The notes under the pieces: generated by a model
The model's database searches: none
Told to the model about the DNA's origin: nothing
What the model saw: the letters and a program-made list of their open reading frames with translations, nothing else
NCBI GenBank assembly: GCA_023423275.1
Contig: JAFAFW010000090.1
Location: forward strand, 1-54,787
Direction of reading: 5' to 3'
Length of the DNA stretch: 54,787 bases
Source: Pseudomonadota bacterium
GTDB lineage: Bacteria > Pseudomonadota > Alphaproteobacteria > Rhizobiales > Hyphomicrobiaceae
Shown: positions 1 through 8,390 of the stretch, piece by piece
How the letters are laid out: each line of letters starts with the position of its first letter
How positions within the stretch are numbered: the stretch's first letter is position 1
Made by a program: the position numbers and the translations under genes

Positions 1-1895
1 TCCACCCTCAGCAGCGTACGCCGCGCTGGGAGCATGGTGGTTTCCTTGAGCTGCTGCGCATTCATTTCGCCGAGGCCTTTGAACCGGCTGATCTCGATCT
101 TGCCGCGGCCGTTGAAGACCGACTTCAGCAACTCATCCTTGTGCCTGTCGTCGCGCGCGTATTCGGAATGAGCGCCCTGCGTGATCTTGTACAGCGGCGG
201 CACAGCCAAAAAGAGATGCGCGTTCTCGATCAGCTCCGGCATCTCCTGATAGAAGAACGTGATCAGCAGCGATGCAATGTGCGCACCGTCGACGTCGGCG
301 TCGGTCATGACGATCACGCGCTCGTAGCGCAGATCCTCGTCCCGATATTTCGCGCCCGTGCCGACGCCCAGCGCCTGGATCAGATCCGACAGCAATTGAT
401 TTTGCGCGAGTTTGGCGGAGGAGGCGTTGGCGACGTTCAGGATTTTGCCGCGCAACGGCAGAATGGCCTGGGTCGCACGATCGCGCGCGCTCTTGGCTGA
501 GCCGCCGGCCGAGTCGCCTTCGACGATGAAGATCTCCGTGCCCGAAGCCGCCTGGATGGTGCAATCGGCGAGTTTGCCGGGAAGCCGCAGCCGACGCGTG
601 GCACTCTGGCGGCTGACTTCCTTCTCGCGCCGGCGTTTCAGACGTTCCTCGGCCTGCTCGATGGTCCATTCGAGCAGGCGCGTCGCCTGCTGCGGAGAAT
701 CGGCCAGCCAGTGATCGAACGCATCGCGCATCGTGGTCTCGACGATGCGAACGGCTTCCTGCGTCGCGAGCTTGTCCTTGGTCTGACCCTGGAACTCGGG
801 CTCGCGAATGAACACCGACAGCATCGCGACCGACGTTCCCATGACATCCTCGGCGGTGATCTGTGCCGCGCGGCGGTTGCCGACCAACTCGCCATAGGCC
901 CGCAGTCCCTTCATCAGGGCCTGACGCATGCCTTGCTCATGGGTGCCGCCCTCGGGGGTGGGTACGGTATTACAGTAAGAGTGCTGGAAGCCGTCGTCAT
1001 TGCTGACCCAGCCGATGGCCCATTCGACCGAACCGTGTTGGGCGTCGGTTTTGATGGTGCCGGAAAACAGATCCTTGGTGACGAGGATTCGGCCTTCGAT
1101 GCTGGCGGTCAGGAAGTCCTTCAGACCACCGGGGAAGTGGAACACGGCTTCCGCGGGCGTATCGTCCTTGATCAGCGAGGGATCGCAGAACCAGCGAATC
1201 TCGACGCCGCCGAACAGATAGGCCTTGGAGCGAGCCATCCGCATCAGGCGCCCGGGCTTGAAGGCGGCGCCCTTGCCGAAGATCTGCTCGTCCGGCTTGA
1301 AGCGCACCTTGGTGCCGCGACGGTTCATGACAGAGCCGAGCTTCTGCAACTTACCCTGTGACTTGCCGCGGCTGAACGTCATCCGATAGAGCTGCTGGCC
1401 GCGCGCGACCTCGACTTCGAGCAATTCGGCGAGCGCGTTGACCACCGACACGCCGACGCCGTGCAGGCCACCCGACGTGTTGTAGGCCTTGCCGTCGAAC
1501 TTTCCGCCCGAGTGCAACATCGTCATGATGACTTCGAGGGCGGACTTGTCTTTATATTTAGGATGCGCATCGACCGGGATGCCGCGGCCGTTGTCGTTGA
1601 CGGTCAGAAAGCCGTCCGCCTCCAGGCGCACTTCAATCCAGTTCGCGTGACCGGCGACGGCCTCGTCCATCGCGTTGTCGATCACCTCGGCGAACAGGTG
1701 GTGCAGCGCTTTCTCGTCCGTCCCGCCAACATACATGCCCGGCCGGCGGCGGACCGGTTCCAGACCCTCGAGCACTTCAATGTCTGCAGCCGTGTAGCTG
1801 TCGGAGGCGTCCATGATTTTGCGGGCGCGCGCCGTCGTCTTGTCGTTCATATCGATCTCTGACCTTGCAAACAGGTCGCGTTGGGATTGGGCCAT
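1..1895 (-). CDS. parE: DNA topoisomerase IV subunit B (ParE), partial at the left edge
   Basis: ATPase subunit of topoisomerase IV, which decatenates daughter chromosomes together with ParC. About 631 codons are present; the C-terminus runs off base 1. Visible in order: the GHKL ATPase region with VIDNAMDEA and NDNGRGIP, the glycine-rich loop GGLHGVGVSVVNAL, then the TOPRIM region with EGDSAGGSAK and TDADVDGAHI, and GLGEMNAQQLKETTM at the cut end. The LEGLEPVRRRPGMYVGG segment and the overall spacing fit ParE better than GyrB. I chose the ATG at 1895 because an AGAAGG-type ribosome site lies about 10 bases upstream; the in-frame ATG at 1850 has no good site and is the alternative. No parC is in the window. 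Confidence 0.93.
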   Translation of the reverse strand, partial: MAQSQRDLFARSEIDMNDKTTARARKIMDASDSYTAADIEVLEGLEPVRRRPGMYVGGTDEKALHHLFAEVIDNAMDEAVAGHANWIEVRLEADGFLTVNDNGRGIPVDAHPKYKDKSALEVIMTMLHSGGKFDGKAYNTSGGLHGVGVSVVNALAELLEVEVARGQQLYRMTFSRGKSQGKLQKLGSVMNRRGTKVRFKPDEQIFGKGAAFKPGRLMRMARSKAYLFGGVEIRWFCDPSLIKDDTPAEAVFHFPGGLKDFLTASIEGRILVTKDLFSGTIKTDAQHGSVEWAIGWVSNDDGFQHSYCNTVPTPEGGTHEQGMRQALMKGLRAYGELVGNRRAAQITAEDVMGTSVAMLSVFIREPEFQGQTKDKLATQEAVRIVETTMRDAFDHWLADSPQQATRLLEWTIEQAEERLKRRREKEVSRQSATRRLRLPGKLADCTIQAASGTEIFIVEGDSAGGSAKSARDRATQAILPLRGKILNVANASSAKLAQNQLLSDLIQALGVGTGAKYRDEDLRYERVIVMTDADVDGAHIASLLITFFYQEMPELIENAHLFLAVPPLYKITQGAHSEYARDDRHKDELLKSVFNGRGKIEISRFKGLGEMNAQQLKETTMLPARRTLLRV

Positions 1896-2251
1896 GCGCG
1901 CTGAGCCTTCTCGTCGTGTCGCACCGGCATCTTGTCCGACGCGGGCCTTCGAGAGGTCAAAGTCCGCGCCAGCGAATCTCACGCGTTAACCGAGCCCGTG
2001 ACCTCGCACGCCGGTGTAGGGGTTGGCAAGCCGCCGAGACACCCGCCTGTCGCCGCAGCCCGAAAACGCGGGGGTTCCCGGCGCCTCACGCCGTCGCGTG
2101 AGTTGCGCGGGCGCCACACATGCGTCCGCAACGATACAATCATAGGTAGCGAAATGGAACCATATGCACGCGGACGCGTTCAGCAGTCGATTTGGGCAAT
2201 GTGCGGATACTCCCGCACGCGTCTGCTCACCTCGTGACCAAGCTAGGCGCC
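1896..2251. other. Intergenic region upstream of parE
   Basis: No convincing gene. It should hold the parE promoter (minus strand) and perhaps the start of porin 1 transcription (plus strand), but I cannot pick clear -35/-10 boxes. One hairpin is visible at 2081-2108: GCGC and CTCACG pair with CGTGAG and GCGC around a six-base loop. It could lie in the parE leader; function unknown. Confidence 0.4.
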
Positions 2252-2535
2252 GTCAAAAGCGCCGTGCGGCATGACCTTTCGAAAGGTGGCCGGGAGCCTC
2301 ACAGGGATCTCCGGACATCGCGCAGAAAGCAAGCCCGGCGGGCTTCATGAGCCGCACTACCAGTAGTTCCCAGCGTCTTGTCCTGTCGCGTCCCGAGTAT
2401 CGCGTCCAGTCGGAGTGGCGTGCGCACACGCGCGTGCGTGCACCTCGGACCGGACGTGGCTGATCGCCGGGCAGCGCGTGCTGCTTTCTGCAAACCACGG
2501 ATCAACGATCGGAGATCGCAATGATTGGGGGACTG
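2252..2535 (+). promoter_or_regulatory. Long structured leader of porin 1 (copy 1 of a duplicated leader)
   Basis: This stretch aligns with 4293-4590 in front of the second porin. Shared blocks include GTGCGGCA, GACCTT...AAGGT, ACAGGGAT, AGCAAGCCCGGCGGGCT, GCGTCCCG, CAGTCGGAGTGGCG and GCCGGGCAGCGCGTGCTGC. Hairpins seen: ACCTT/AAGGT (from 2274), AGCCC/GGGCT (from 2331), a long GC stem 2420-2443 with loop GCGC (one internal A.C mismatch), and GCAGC/GCTGC at 2471-2484. The outer pair T2421-A2442 is A4472-T4493 in the other copy, a compensatory change. I infer a structured 5' untranslated region; the transcription start is not known. Confidence 0.55.
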
Positions 2536-4059
2536 ATGAAGACAACAAGTCGCTTGGCCGTCATGGCAGCGGCAACCGTACTCGCAACGACAGGCGTCAT
2601 GGCAGCCGACCTTGGTGGAAACTGCTGTGCCGACCTCGAAGAGCGGGTTGCGGAGCTCGAGGCCACGGCCGCCCGCAAGGGCAACCGCAAAGTCTCGCTG
2701 ACCGTTTATGGTCAGGTGAACGAAGCGGTTCTGTTCTGGGATGACGGTGAGGAAACCAACGCCTACGTCGTCACGAACGAGAACAGCCGTACGCGCTTCG
2801 GCTTCCGCGGCGATGCCAAACTGAATGCCGAATGGAGCGCCGGCTACCTGTTGGAAATCGGCGTGCGCATCGGAAACAGCGCCGCCGTAAGCCAACTCGT
2901 CGATGACAATACGTCCTCGACGGCCTCGCTGGATCTCAGGCACAGTGCCTGGTATCTGGAATCCAACCGTCTCGGCCGCATGTGGGTGGGTCACACCAGC
3001 ATGGCGACGGACGGCATCACGGAAATCAACCTGTCGAATGCCGGCTCGTTTGCCGCTCCCGACATCAACAACTTCAACGGTGGTTTCTTTCTGCGTGCCA
3101 AGAGTATCGGCCGGCTGGCCGTCGCGCCGAGCTCGTCGATCATTGGTCTGACGTGGGCCAACATCAACTCGCAGGCCAATGCCAACGTTGGCGATGGTGA
3201 TCGGCGTGACCTGGTTCGCTACATTTCACCTGCGTTCTGGGGCTTCACGTTCTCGTCGTCGTGGGGTGAAGACGATTTCTGGGATGTCGCGCTGCGTTAC
3301 GCCAATGAGTGGAACGGCGTGCGGGTGGCAGCCGGTATCGGCTGGCAGCAGTGGACCGATGGTAATGCGTCCTCGCGGTTGCCGACGTATCTGGGGTCCG
3401 GAACCACCAATCTCGTCAGCACCGGAAGCCAGAACGATCGAGGCTGCGCGGACTTGAGCTTCCTCTCAAGCCACAATGGCTCCGATGTGGACTGCGGCGC
3501 ACTCGGCTTATCGGCAAGTGCGATGCACGTTCCGACCGGTCTCTATATCGCCGGTTCCTATGGTATGCTCAAGGACGACAACAGACGCGAGCTGTTCGAC
3601 ATCCAGACGAGCGGTCTGATCGACAACGCCAAGGATAAGGACGAGTTCTGGTACGTCCAGGCCGGCATCGAGCGGAACTGGTTGGGGATCGGTAAGTCCA
3701 CCTTCTACGGTGAGTACTTCCACGGCAATACGGGAGCCGGGCTGAATGGTGGCAATGTGCGCAACGTCGGCGCGTTCATTCCTCCGCCAACCCTCGGACC
3801 GGGCGACACGTATACCAGTGACCTGTGGGTCGCCAAATCTGAAGTCGACATGTGGGGGTTGGGCTATGTGCAGTCGATCGATGCGGCTGCCATGGATCTC
3901 TATATCAACTTCCGCCAGTACTCGGGTAACGCCACTGGCGTGTTCCGGACCCAGGTATTCGAGGAAGGCGAGGAACTCGAAGAGACCACAATCGGGTCGG
4001 GCAAGGTCAAGTTTGATGACTTCAGCGCTGTAATGGCTGGAGCGATCATCCGCTTCTGA
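2536..4059 (+). CDS. Outer-membrane porin, Porin_2 family (copy 1)
   Basis: Beta-barrel porin of the alphaproteobacterial Porin_2 type, 507 residues, expected to form a general diffusion channel in the outer membrane. A signal peptide (residues 1-23, cleaved after VMA) precedes an ADLGGNCCADLEERVAELEA segment that looks like a short cysteine-bearing coiled coil, then RKGNRKVSLTVYGQV begins the barrel. The C-terminus ends in Phe (AGAIIRF), the usual Bam recognition end. I chose the ATG at 2536, not 2521, because GGGGGA sits just upstream of it and the signal peptide then starts MKTT. It is about 95 residues longer than the neighbouring copy, with extra loop sequence around 3400-3500. A terminator follows directly. 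Substrate preference is not visible. Confidence 0.9.
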   Translation: MKTTSRLAVMAAATVLATTGVMAADLGGNCCADLEERVAELEATAARKGNRKVSLTVYGQVNEAVLFWDDGEETNAYVVTNENSRTRFGFRGDAKLNAEWSAGYLLEIGVRIGNSAAVSQLVDDNTSSTASLDLRHSAWYLESNRLGRMWVGHTSMATDGITEINLSNAGSFAAPDINNFNGGFFLRAKSIGRLAVAPSSSIIGLTWANINSQANANVGDGDRRDLVRYISPAFWGFTFSSSWGEDDFWDVALRYANEWNGVRVAAGIGWQQWTDGNASSRLPTYLGSGTTNLVSTGSQNDRGCADLSFLSSHNGSDVDCGALGLSASAMHVPTGLYIAGSYGMLKDDNRRELFDIQTSGLIDNAKDKDEFWYVQAGIERNWLGIGKSTFYGEYFHGNTGAGLNGGNVRNVGAFIPPPTLGPGDTYTSDLWVAKSEVDMWGLGYVQSIDAAAMDLYINFRQYSGNATGVFRTQVFEEGEELEETTIGSGKVKFDDFSAVMAGAIIRF

Positions 4060-4088
4060 CGGGAATCAACTCGCCCATCGACTGACCG

Positions 4089-4125
4089 GAAAGCCGCCCT
4101 GCGAAGGGCGGCTTTCTTGCGTTTG
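4089..4125 (+). terminator. Intrinsic terminator after porin 1
   Basis: A perfect 12-bp stem (4089-4100 with 4105-4116) and a GCGA tetraloop, followed by TTGCGTTTGC. The U-tract is interrupted but the stem is very stable. The same tail sequence follows the hairpin after the second porin. Confidence 0.85.
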
Positions 4126-4292
4126 CACGGCGGCGCGAACAGCGGGGCAAAGAGGCGGCAATAGGAACAAACCAGGAATCTTTATGTGGCCGTAACGAAA
4201 CTCGTGATATCGTGGCCACAGTTCCGGTCAATTGGGTGAAGAACAGGCACCGAGCGTTTGCCCGTGCCGCGGAGGTCGATTAAGGATCATCA
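4126..4292. other. Inter-porin spacer, probable porin 2 promoter region
   Basis: Between the porin 1 terminator and the conserved leader of porin 2. It contains two GTGGCC boxes (about 4177 and 4212), the second inside the palindrome TGTGGCCACA-like stretch. TTGGG at 4232 lies 73 bases before the conserved GTGCGGCA block; in copy 1 the equivalent TTGGG (2192) lies 72 bases before it. I cannot assign -35/-10 boxes with confidence. Confidence 0.35.
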
Positions 4293-4590
4293 CAGTCAAG
4301 AGTCGTGCGGCAGGACCTTATGTAAGGTCATGCAATGGACAGACAGGGATAACCAGAGTTGGTTTCCGTCGGTCCAGCAGGAAGCAAGCCCGGCGGGCTA
4401 TGTGTAGCCGCACTTAGTAATCAGCGTCCAGTTTAGTTGCGTCCCGTTAGACGCGTTCAGTCGGAGTGGCGAGCGCACACGCGCGTGCGTGCTTCTCGGA
4501 CCGAACGCGGGCTGTCGCCGGGCAGCGCGTGCTGCTTTCTGCACTTTCTATTGGAACTTAAGGGGAGCTAACTTGATGATTGGGGGACTG
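4293..4590 (+). promoter_or_regulatory. Long structured leader of porin 2 (copy 2 of a duplicated leader)
   Basis: Homologous to 2252-2535. The same hairpins recur: GACCTTA/TAAGGTC (4314-4329), AGCCC/GGGCT near 4387, the GC stem 4471-4494 with loop GCGC, and GCAGC/GCTGC at 4522-4535. Relative to copy 1 the GC stem carries T-A to A-T and G-C to G-T changes that keep pairing. A strong site, AAGGGGAG (about 4560), lies too far from the chosen start but close to an ATG at 4576. Conservation over non-coding DNA suggests common post-transcriptional or transcriptional control of both porins. Confidence 0.55.
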
Positions 4591-5829
4591 ATGAAGACGA
4601 CCAGTCGCTGCGCCCTCGCCACTGCAGCCGTCGGACTGATGGCTTCGGGTGCGATGGCTGCCGACCTCGGAGGCAACTGCTGCGCCGACCTCGAAGAGCG
4701 CGTGGCTGAGCTCGAGGCAACGACCGCTCGCAAGGGCAACCGCAAGGTGTCGCTGACCGTGTACGGTCAGGTCAACAAGGCGGTCATGTGGCATGACAGC
4801 GAAGAGATCGATGCCTATCGTTCGGAAGAGCTGTCGGTCTATGACAACCAGGCTGCGACGACCCGCTTCGGCTTCCGTGGATCTGCCAAGATCCGCCCGG
4901 ACCTCGAAGTTGGTTACAACATCGAAGTTGGTCTGAACGAGAATAAGAACACCAGCTCGAACAACGCCAACAGCGCACTCAACATTCGTCATAGCTACTT
5001 CTACATGGACGATACCCGGTTGGGTCGCTTGTCGGTTGGTCAGACGTCGCAGGTGACAGACGGCCTGTTCGGCATCAACCTCGGCAACACGATGCTGACG
5101 CAGCTCGGCACCGACCAGGACGGTTACCTGGGTCAGGCGTTCGAGAACACCTTCGGTGACGTCTATGACGGCGCTCGTCGTCAGGGCATCTACTACCGGT
5201 CGCCGACGGTTGCTGGCTTCGTCCTTGGTACTGGTTACAGCCACCAGACGCGGAATAACAACGCGATTGACTCGACGGATTACTGGGAAGTCGCGCTGCG
5301 TTATGCTGGCGAATTTAATGGTGTCCGCATCGCTGCCGGTATTGGTTACCGTAATGAAGACAACGAAATTACGGGAATTGAGAACGACGTATGGCTGGGT
5401 TCTGCATCCACGATGCACGTCCCGACCGGTCTGTTCATCTCTGGTGGTTATGGAGACATCGACTCAAATGATGTCTTCACCTCGCAAAAGGGCTGGTGGT
5501 TGATCGCTGGTATTCAGCGTAACTTCTTCGGTCCAGGTGCGACCACTCTTTACGGTGAATACGGCGACGTAAACTACGGCGTGCAGTCCATTCTTGCCGA
5601 CGAGGACGATCCTTTGGTTAGTGATGGCACAAGCCGCCGTTCCGATGGTACCTATTGGGGTCTCGGTGTCGTTCAGACGGTCGATGCTGCTGCCATGGAT
5701 CTCTATCTGCAGTACCGCAAGTATGACATCGATGGCGGCACGTTCATCGAACGGGAAACCAGTGAAATCTTCACGGGACCCGGCAGCGACACCAGCGTGA
5801 TCAAAGCAGGCGCTATCATCCGCTTCTGA
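4591..5829 (+). CDS. Outer-membrane porin, Porin_2 family (copy 2)
   Basis: Paralogue of the preceding porin, 412 residues, again with a signal peptide (residues 1-23, cleavage after AMA), the ADLGGNCCADLEERVAELEA segment and a C-terminal Phe (AGAIIRF). The first ~55 mature residues are almost identical to copy 1 at protein and DNA level, while the barrel diverges and the loops are shorter. GGGGGA directly precedes the ATG at 4591, so I prefer it to the in-frame ATG at 4576 and reject the GTG further upstream, which lies in the conserved leader. The gene has its own leader and terminator, so the pair looks like a duplicated cassette rather than an operon. Specificity cannot be read from sequence. 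Confidence 0.9.
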   Translation: MKTTSRCALATAAVGLMASGAMAADLGGNCCADLEERVAELEATTARKGNRKVSLTVYGQVNKAVMWHDSEEIDAYRSEELSVYDNQAATTRFGFRGSAKIRPDLEVGYNIEVGLNENKNTSSNNANSALNIRHSYFYMDDTRLGRLSVGQTSQVTDGLFGINLGNTMLTQLGTDQDGYLGQAFENTFGDVYDGARRQGIYYRSPTVAGFVLGTGYSHQTRNNNAIDSTDYWEVALRYAGEFNGVRIAAGIGYRNEDNEITGIENDVWLGSASTMHVPTGLFISGGYGDIDSNDVFTSQKGWWLIAGIQRNFFGPGATTLYGEYGDVNYGVQSILADEDDPLVSDGTSRRSDGTYWGLGVVQTVDAAAMDLYLQYRKYDIDGGTFIERETSEIFTGPGSDTSVIKAGAIIRF

Positions 5830-5855
5830 TCTGATCGCTACAAATCTCTACCAGG

Positions 5856-5891
5856 GAGCCGCCTCATTCGGGGCGGCTCTTTGCGTTTGCA
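5856..5891 (+). terminator. Intrinsic terminator after porin 2
   Basis: Stem GAGCCGCC (5856-5863) pairs with GGCGGCTC (5872-5879), followed by TTTGCGTTTGC. The downstream tail matches that of the porin 1 terminator, supporting duplication of the whole transcription unit. Confidence 0.8.
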
Positions 5892-6219
5892 TCCATCCTC
5901 GCGCGCTGGCGACGGACCGTATGATCCCTCTCTTTCTTGCCTGGCAGGATAACTCGCGCATATGGTTTTGGTTCCGTTAATTGCAATTAAAAGTTGTGAC
6001 AAGACACTCCGTGCTTTATTTGCAACATTGCGGGCTATGACCCCGTACTTAGCGGGCTGTACCGGCCCGTGAAATCCTGCTTATTGCCGATTCACCACAC
6101 CCCCCGGGACAAACGTACACAAGTCCTTCATTGTTGTTGGTTCATGCTTGCGCTTACGCGAGGGGCGGACCACTTTCCGTTTCAGATGCGTGCGTGATTT
6201 GGACCTTGCGGAGTCCACT
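5892..6219. promoter_or_regulatory. Intergenic region with a perfect 14-bp palindrome and putative promoter
   Basis: No gene seen. TTAATTGCAATTAA at 5977-5990 is a perfect palindrome. Directly after it, TTGTGA (about 5994) and TATTTG 17 bases later could be a weak -35/-10 pair for the small exported gene downstream. The palindrome has TTAA ends six bases apart, one short of the CtrA box spacing of seven, so CtrA binding is only a possibility. Two GCGGGCT repeats occur near 6030 and 6052. Confidence 0.35.
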
Positions 6220-6573
6220 ATGAAGAGGGTTCGTATTCTGGTCATAGGCGCGGTTGTTGCGCTTGCCAGTACAGCCGCGTTGGCTTTCGATGTTCAGCAG
6301 GGGGCTAAGCAGCCATCCCAGCCTGCCGCGAAAGCTGCGCCTGCCGAAGCCAATGACCTTGGCGCCAACCTGTCGATGTCCGAGTCGGGTGCACCGGCAT
6401 CGGGGACGGAGGTTCGGATTCCGGGTCTCGGACGTCTGGGCGTTCTCCCGAAGATGGATTTCGGGCTCGAGTTGCTCTATGGCGCGACCGACACGAAACA
6501 GGCTCAACCTGAGACGCCGTCCAACCCGGCGGATGACCTCGTCGTCCGGGGTACGGTGAAGCATCGCTTCTGA
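6220..6573 (+). CDS. Small exported protein with a C-terminal aromatic end, function unknown
   Basis: 117 residues. A clear signal peptide (about residues 1-22, ending ALA before FDVQQ) leads into a Gln/Pro/Ala-rich segment, then a short ordered part with PGLGRLGVLPKMDFGLELLYG and the C-terminal VVRGTVKHRF. The alternating strand-like pattern and final Phe resemble the last hairpin of an outer-membrane beta-barrel, but the protein is far too short for a barrel on its own. I chose the ATG at 6220 because a GCGGAG ribosome site lies seven bases upstream and it gives the signal peptide. A strong terminator follows directly, so the gene is monocistronic. I do not recognise the family. Confidence 0.75.
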   Translation: MKRVRILVIGAVVALASTAALAFDVQQGAKQPSQPAAKAAPAEANDLGANLSMSESGAPASGTEVRIPGLGRLGVLPKMDFGLELLYGATDTKQAQPETPSNPADDLVVRGTVKHRF

Positions 6574-6602
6574 GGATTGTTTCACCATCCATGGCTTGGC
6601 AT

Positions 6603-6627
6603 AAGGAGGCTTCGGCCTCCTTTTTTA
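6603..6627 (+). terminator. Strong intrinsic terminator
   Basis: AAGGAGGC (6603-6610), loop TTCG, GCCTCCTT (6615-6622), then a run of T. A classic UUCG-loop Rho-independent terminator ending the small exported gene. It lies between that gene and the hydrolase, so the two are separate transcription units. Confidence 0.92.
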
Positions 6628-6659
6628 GTGTCGCCCCGAGTTATTCGCCAGGGTGTGTC

Positions 6660-7604
6660 ATGCCAGATCGTCCAAATGCCAGGCAGCCTCGTGCGCGTCG
6701 CGCTTTGACGGCCTGGGCGCTGCTTCTGTCCAGTCTGGTCGTATTGGCGATTGCAGCCGTCCGTGCCGAGGCAGAGGACGTTGCCCAGGAGCATGCGGGG
6801 CTCGAACTGCTGGGTCGTTTGGAGATCGCGTCCGGAAAGTCCCTGCAGGCGGACGGCGTCGCGCTGATCGTGCACGGGACATTGGCGCATCATGGCATGG
6901 AGATCATCCGCGACCTGCAGGCCAACCTGAAGCGCCAGGGGATCAACACGCTTGCGATCACCTTGAGTCTCGGCCTGAACCGCCGCACGGGAATGTTCAA
7001 CTGCATGCTGGAGCACGACCATCGTTTCGGTGATGCGGTTGAGGAATTGTCCGCCTGGTCGGACTGGCTGAAGACGCGGGGCGCGAGCCGGATCGACATC
7101 ATCGGCCATTCGCGCGGCGGGGCGCAGGCAGCGCTGTTTGCCGTCGAGGAGCCCGCGCAGGTCACAGGAAAAGTGGTTCTTGTCGCGCCACTTGTGGAGC
7201 TGCCTCCGGCGGAGGCTGCCAGGAGATATGCCGATCAGTTCGGTGGCCCATTGGCACCGGCCATTGCAGCCGCGCGCGAACGCGAGGACGGTGGCCAGGG
7301 AGACATGCTGATCGACGTGCCGGGCTTCCTCAACTGCCCGCAGGCCCGTGTCACGGCGGGAGCTTTCCTGGATTACTACGAGGGATCGCGGCCGGGCATC
7401 GTGGAGCTTCTTGGCCAGATCACCCGTCCGACTCTGGTCGTCGCGGCCGGCGCGGATGAGATGGTGCCTGGGGTCGCCGAGAAACTCGGTGGCAGGTCCG
7501 ACAAGGTCGAAATTGCCACCGTCGAGGGGGCGGATCACTTCTTCCTCGACCTCTACGGCGAGGATCTGGCGGAACGGATCGCCGCATTCCTCAAAGCGAA
7601 CTGA
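6660..7604 (+). CDS. Exported alpha/beta hydrolase
   Basis: 314 residues. After an N-terminal signal or anchor (hydrophobic stretch about residues 17-35), an alpha/beta-hydrolase fold is visible: a likely oxyanion HGT at 72-74, the nucleophile elbow GHSRGG with Ser151, an acid at Asp266 (GADEMVP) and His293 (GADHFF). A substrate cannot be named; esterase, lipase-like or amidase activity in the periplasm is plausible. I chose the ATG at 6660 (AGGGTG just upstream) because the earlier in-frame ATG at 6591 would place the terminator inside the coding region. No promoter boxes were identified in the 40 bases between terminator and start. Confidence 0.8.
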   Translation: MPDRPNARQPRARRALTAWALLLSSLVVLAIAAVRAEAEDVAQEHAGLELLGRLEIASGKSLQADGVALIVHGTLAHHGMEIIRDLQANLKRQGINTLAITLSLGLNRRTGMFNCMLEHDHRFGDAVEELSAWSDWLKTRGASRIDIIGHSRGGAQAALFAVEEPAQVTGKVVLVAPLVELPPAEAARRYADQFGGPLAPAIAAAREREDGGQGDMLIDVPGFLNCPQARVTAGAFLDYYEGSRPGIVELLGQITRPTLVVAAGADEMVPGVAEKLGGRSDKVEIATVEGADHFFLDLYGEDLAERIAAFLKAN

Positions 7605-7631
7605 CGACCCATCGCGAACGCGCCCTCGCGG

Positions 7632-8255
7632 CTAGCGGATCTGCAGCCGCTCGTTACGCTCACCGACGCGGCGGCAGCTATCGCTCCATTGCTGCCGGGT
7701 CATGCCGGTGCCGGAGTCGTAGATCCGCTCGCATTCGCTTTGCGTGTATCCTGCGCCCGTGCGCCGGCCGATCTGGCGACGCTGAGCGGCCGACCGGCTG
7801 GCCTCATCGGGGTTGCCCGGCGGCAGGTTGAGGCGCTCGCGTTCTCCTTCCTCGGCGCTGCCTGGACGCACGGGCAACATGCGCGATGCCGGATAGCGAT
7901 CGGTCGAGCTATTGGAAAAATTGCGCCCGCGAGAACCGGACTGCGTGCCTTTGGAACGGTCGAGCGAGTCGGGCCTGCGATTGCGCAGGTCGCGCGCGCT
8001 TCTCGCGCCCGTCATGTCCATGGGGCGGCCGCCTGCCTGGCCGGATTGCCCGATACTGGAGGGTAACCCGCGTTCGGCGGGCCGGGCGCTGAGGCCGGGG
8101 GTGAGGGTCGTTGCCCGCGTCGTGCCGGAGGAACCTGCTGCCGGGCCGGTGCTTGGTGTACTGCCGTAGCTTCCGGAGGTCTGCGCATGAACCGTGCTTG
8201 CGCCAAGGGCAACACCGACAAGCAGGCAGGAGGCTGCTATGCTGCGAGGGTGCAT
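7632..8255 (-). CDS. Exported low-complexity Ser/Gly/Arg-rich protein, function unknown
   Basis: 207 residues with a signal peptide (cleavage likely after VHA, about residue 26). The middle is rich in Ser, Gly, Thr, Pro and Arg and looks disordered; only the C-terminal ~40 residues seem ordered, with QSECERIYDSGTGM and CRRVGERNERLQIR, including two cysteines that could form a disulfide. I chose the ATG at 8255 because AAAGGA lies about 10 bases upstream and it gives a proper signal peptide; a longer reading exists upstream but lacks support. Convergent with the hydrolase, 27 bases apart, and divergent from galM. I do not recognise the family. Confidence 0.65.
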   Translation of the reverse strand: MHPRSIAASCLLVGVALGASTVHAQTSGSYGSTPSTGPAAGSSGTTRATTLTPGLSARPAERGLPSSIGQSGQAGGRPMDMTGARSARDLRNRRPDSLDRSKGTQSGSRGRNFSNSSTDRYPASRMLPVRPGSAEEGERERLNLPPGNPDEASRSAAQRRQIGRRTGAGYTQSECERIYDSGTGMTRQQWSDSCRRVGERNERLQIR

Positions 8256-8390
8256 GGTTGAAAAATCCTTTCCGCAAAAGTTAAGGTTGCAACTCGTGAC
8301 CATGAGGCATGTTCCTGCGCGTTCCGGAGCCGCCTCAGGAGGGCCTGGCGGGCGGGAATGCGTGCGATTGCCTCGGAGAAGGGCTCTGAA

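Noticed and set aside
4558..5418. Long open frame on the minus strand, antisense to porin 2
   Set aside because: It mirrors the codon structure of a clearly real porin; no motif, no ribosome site.
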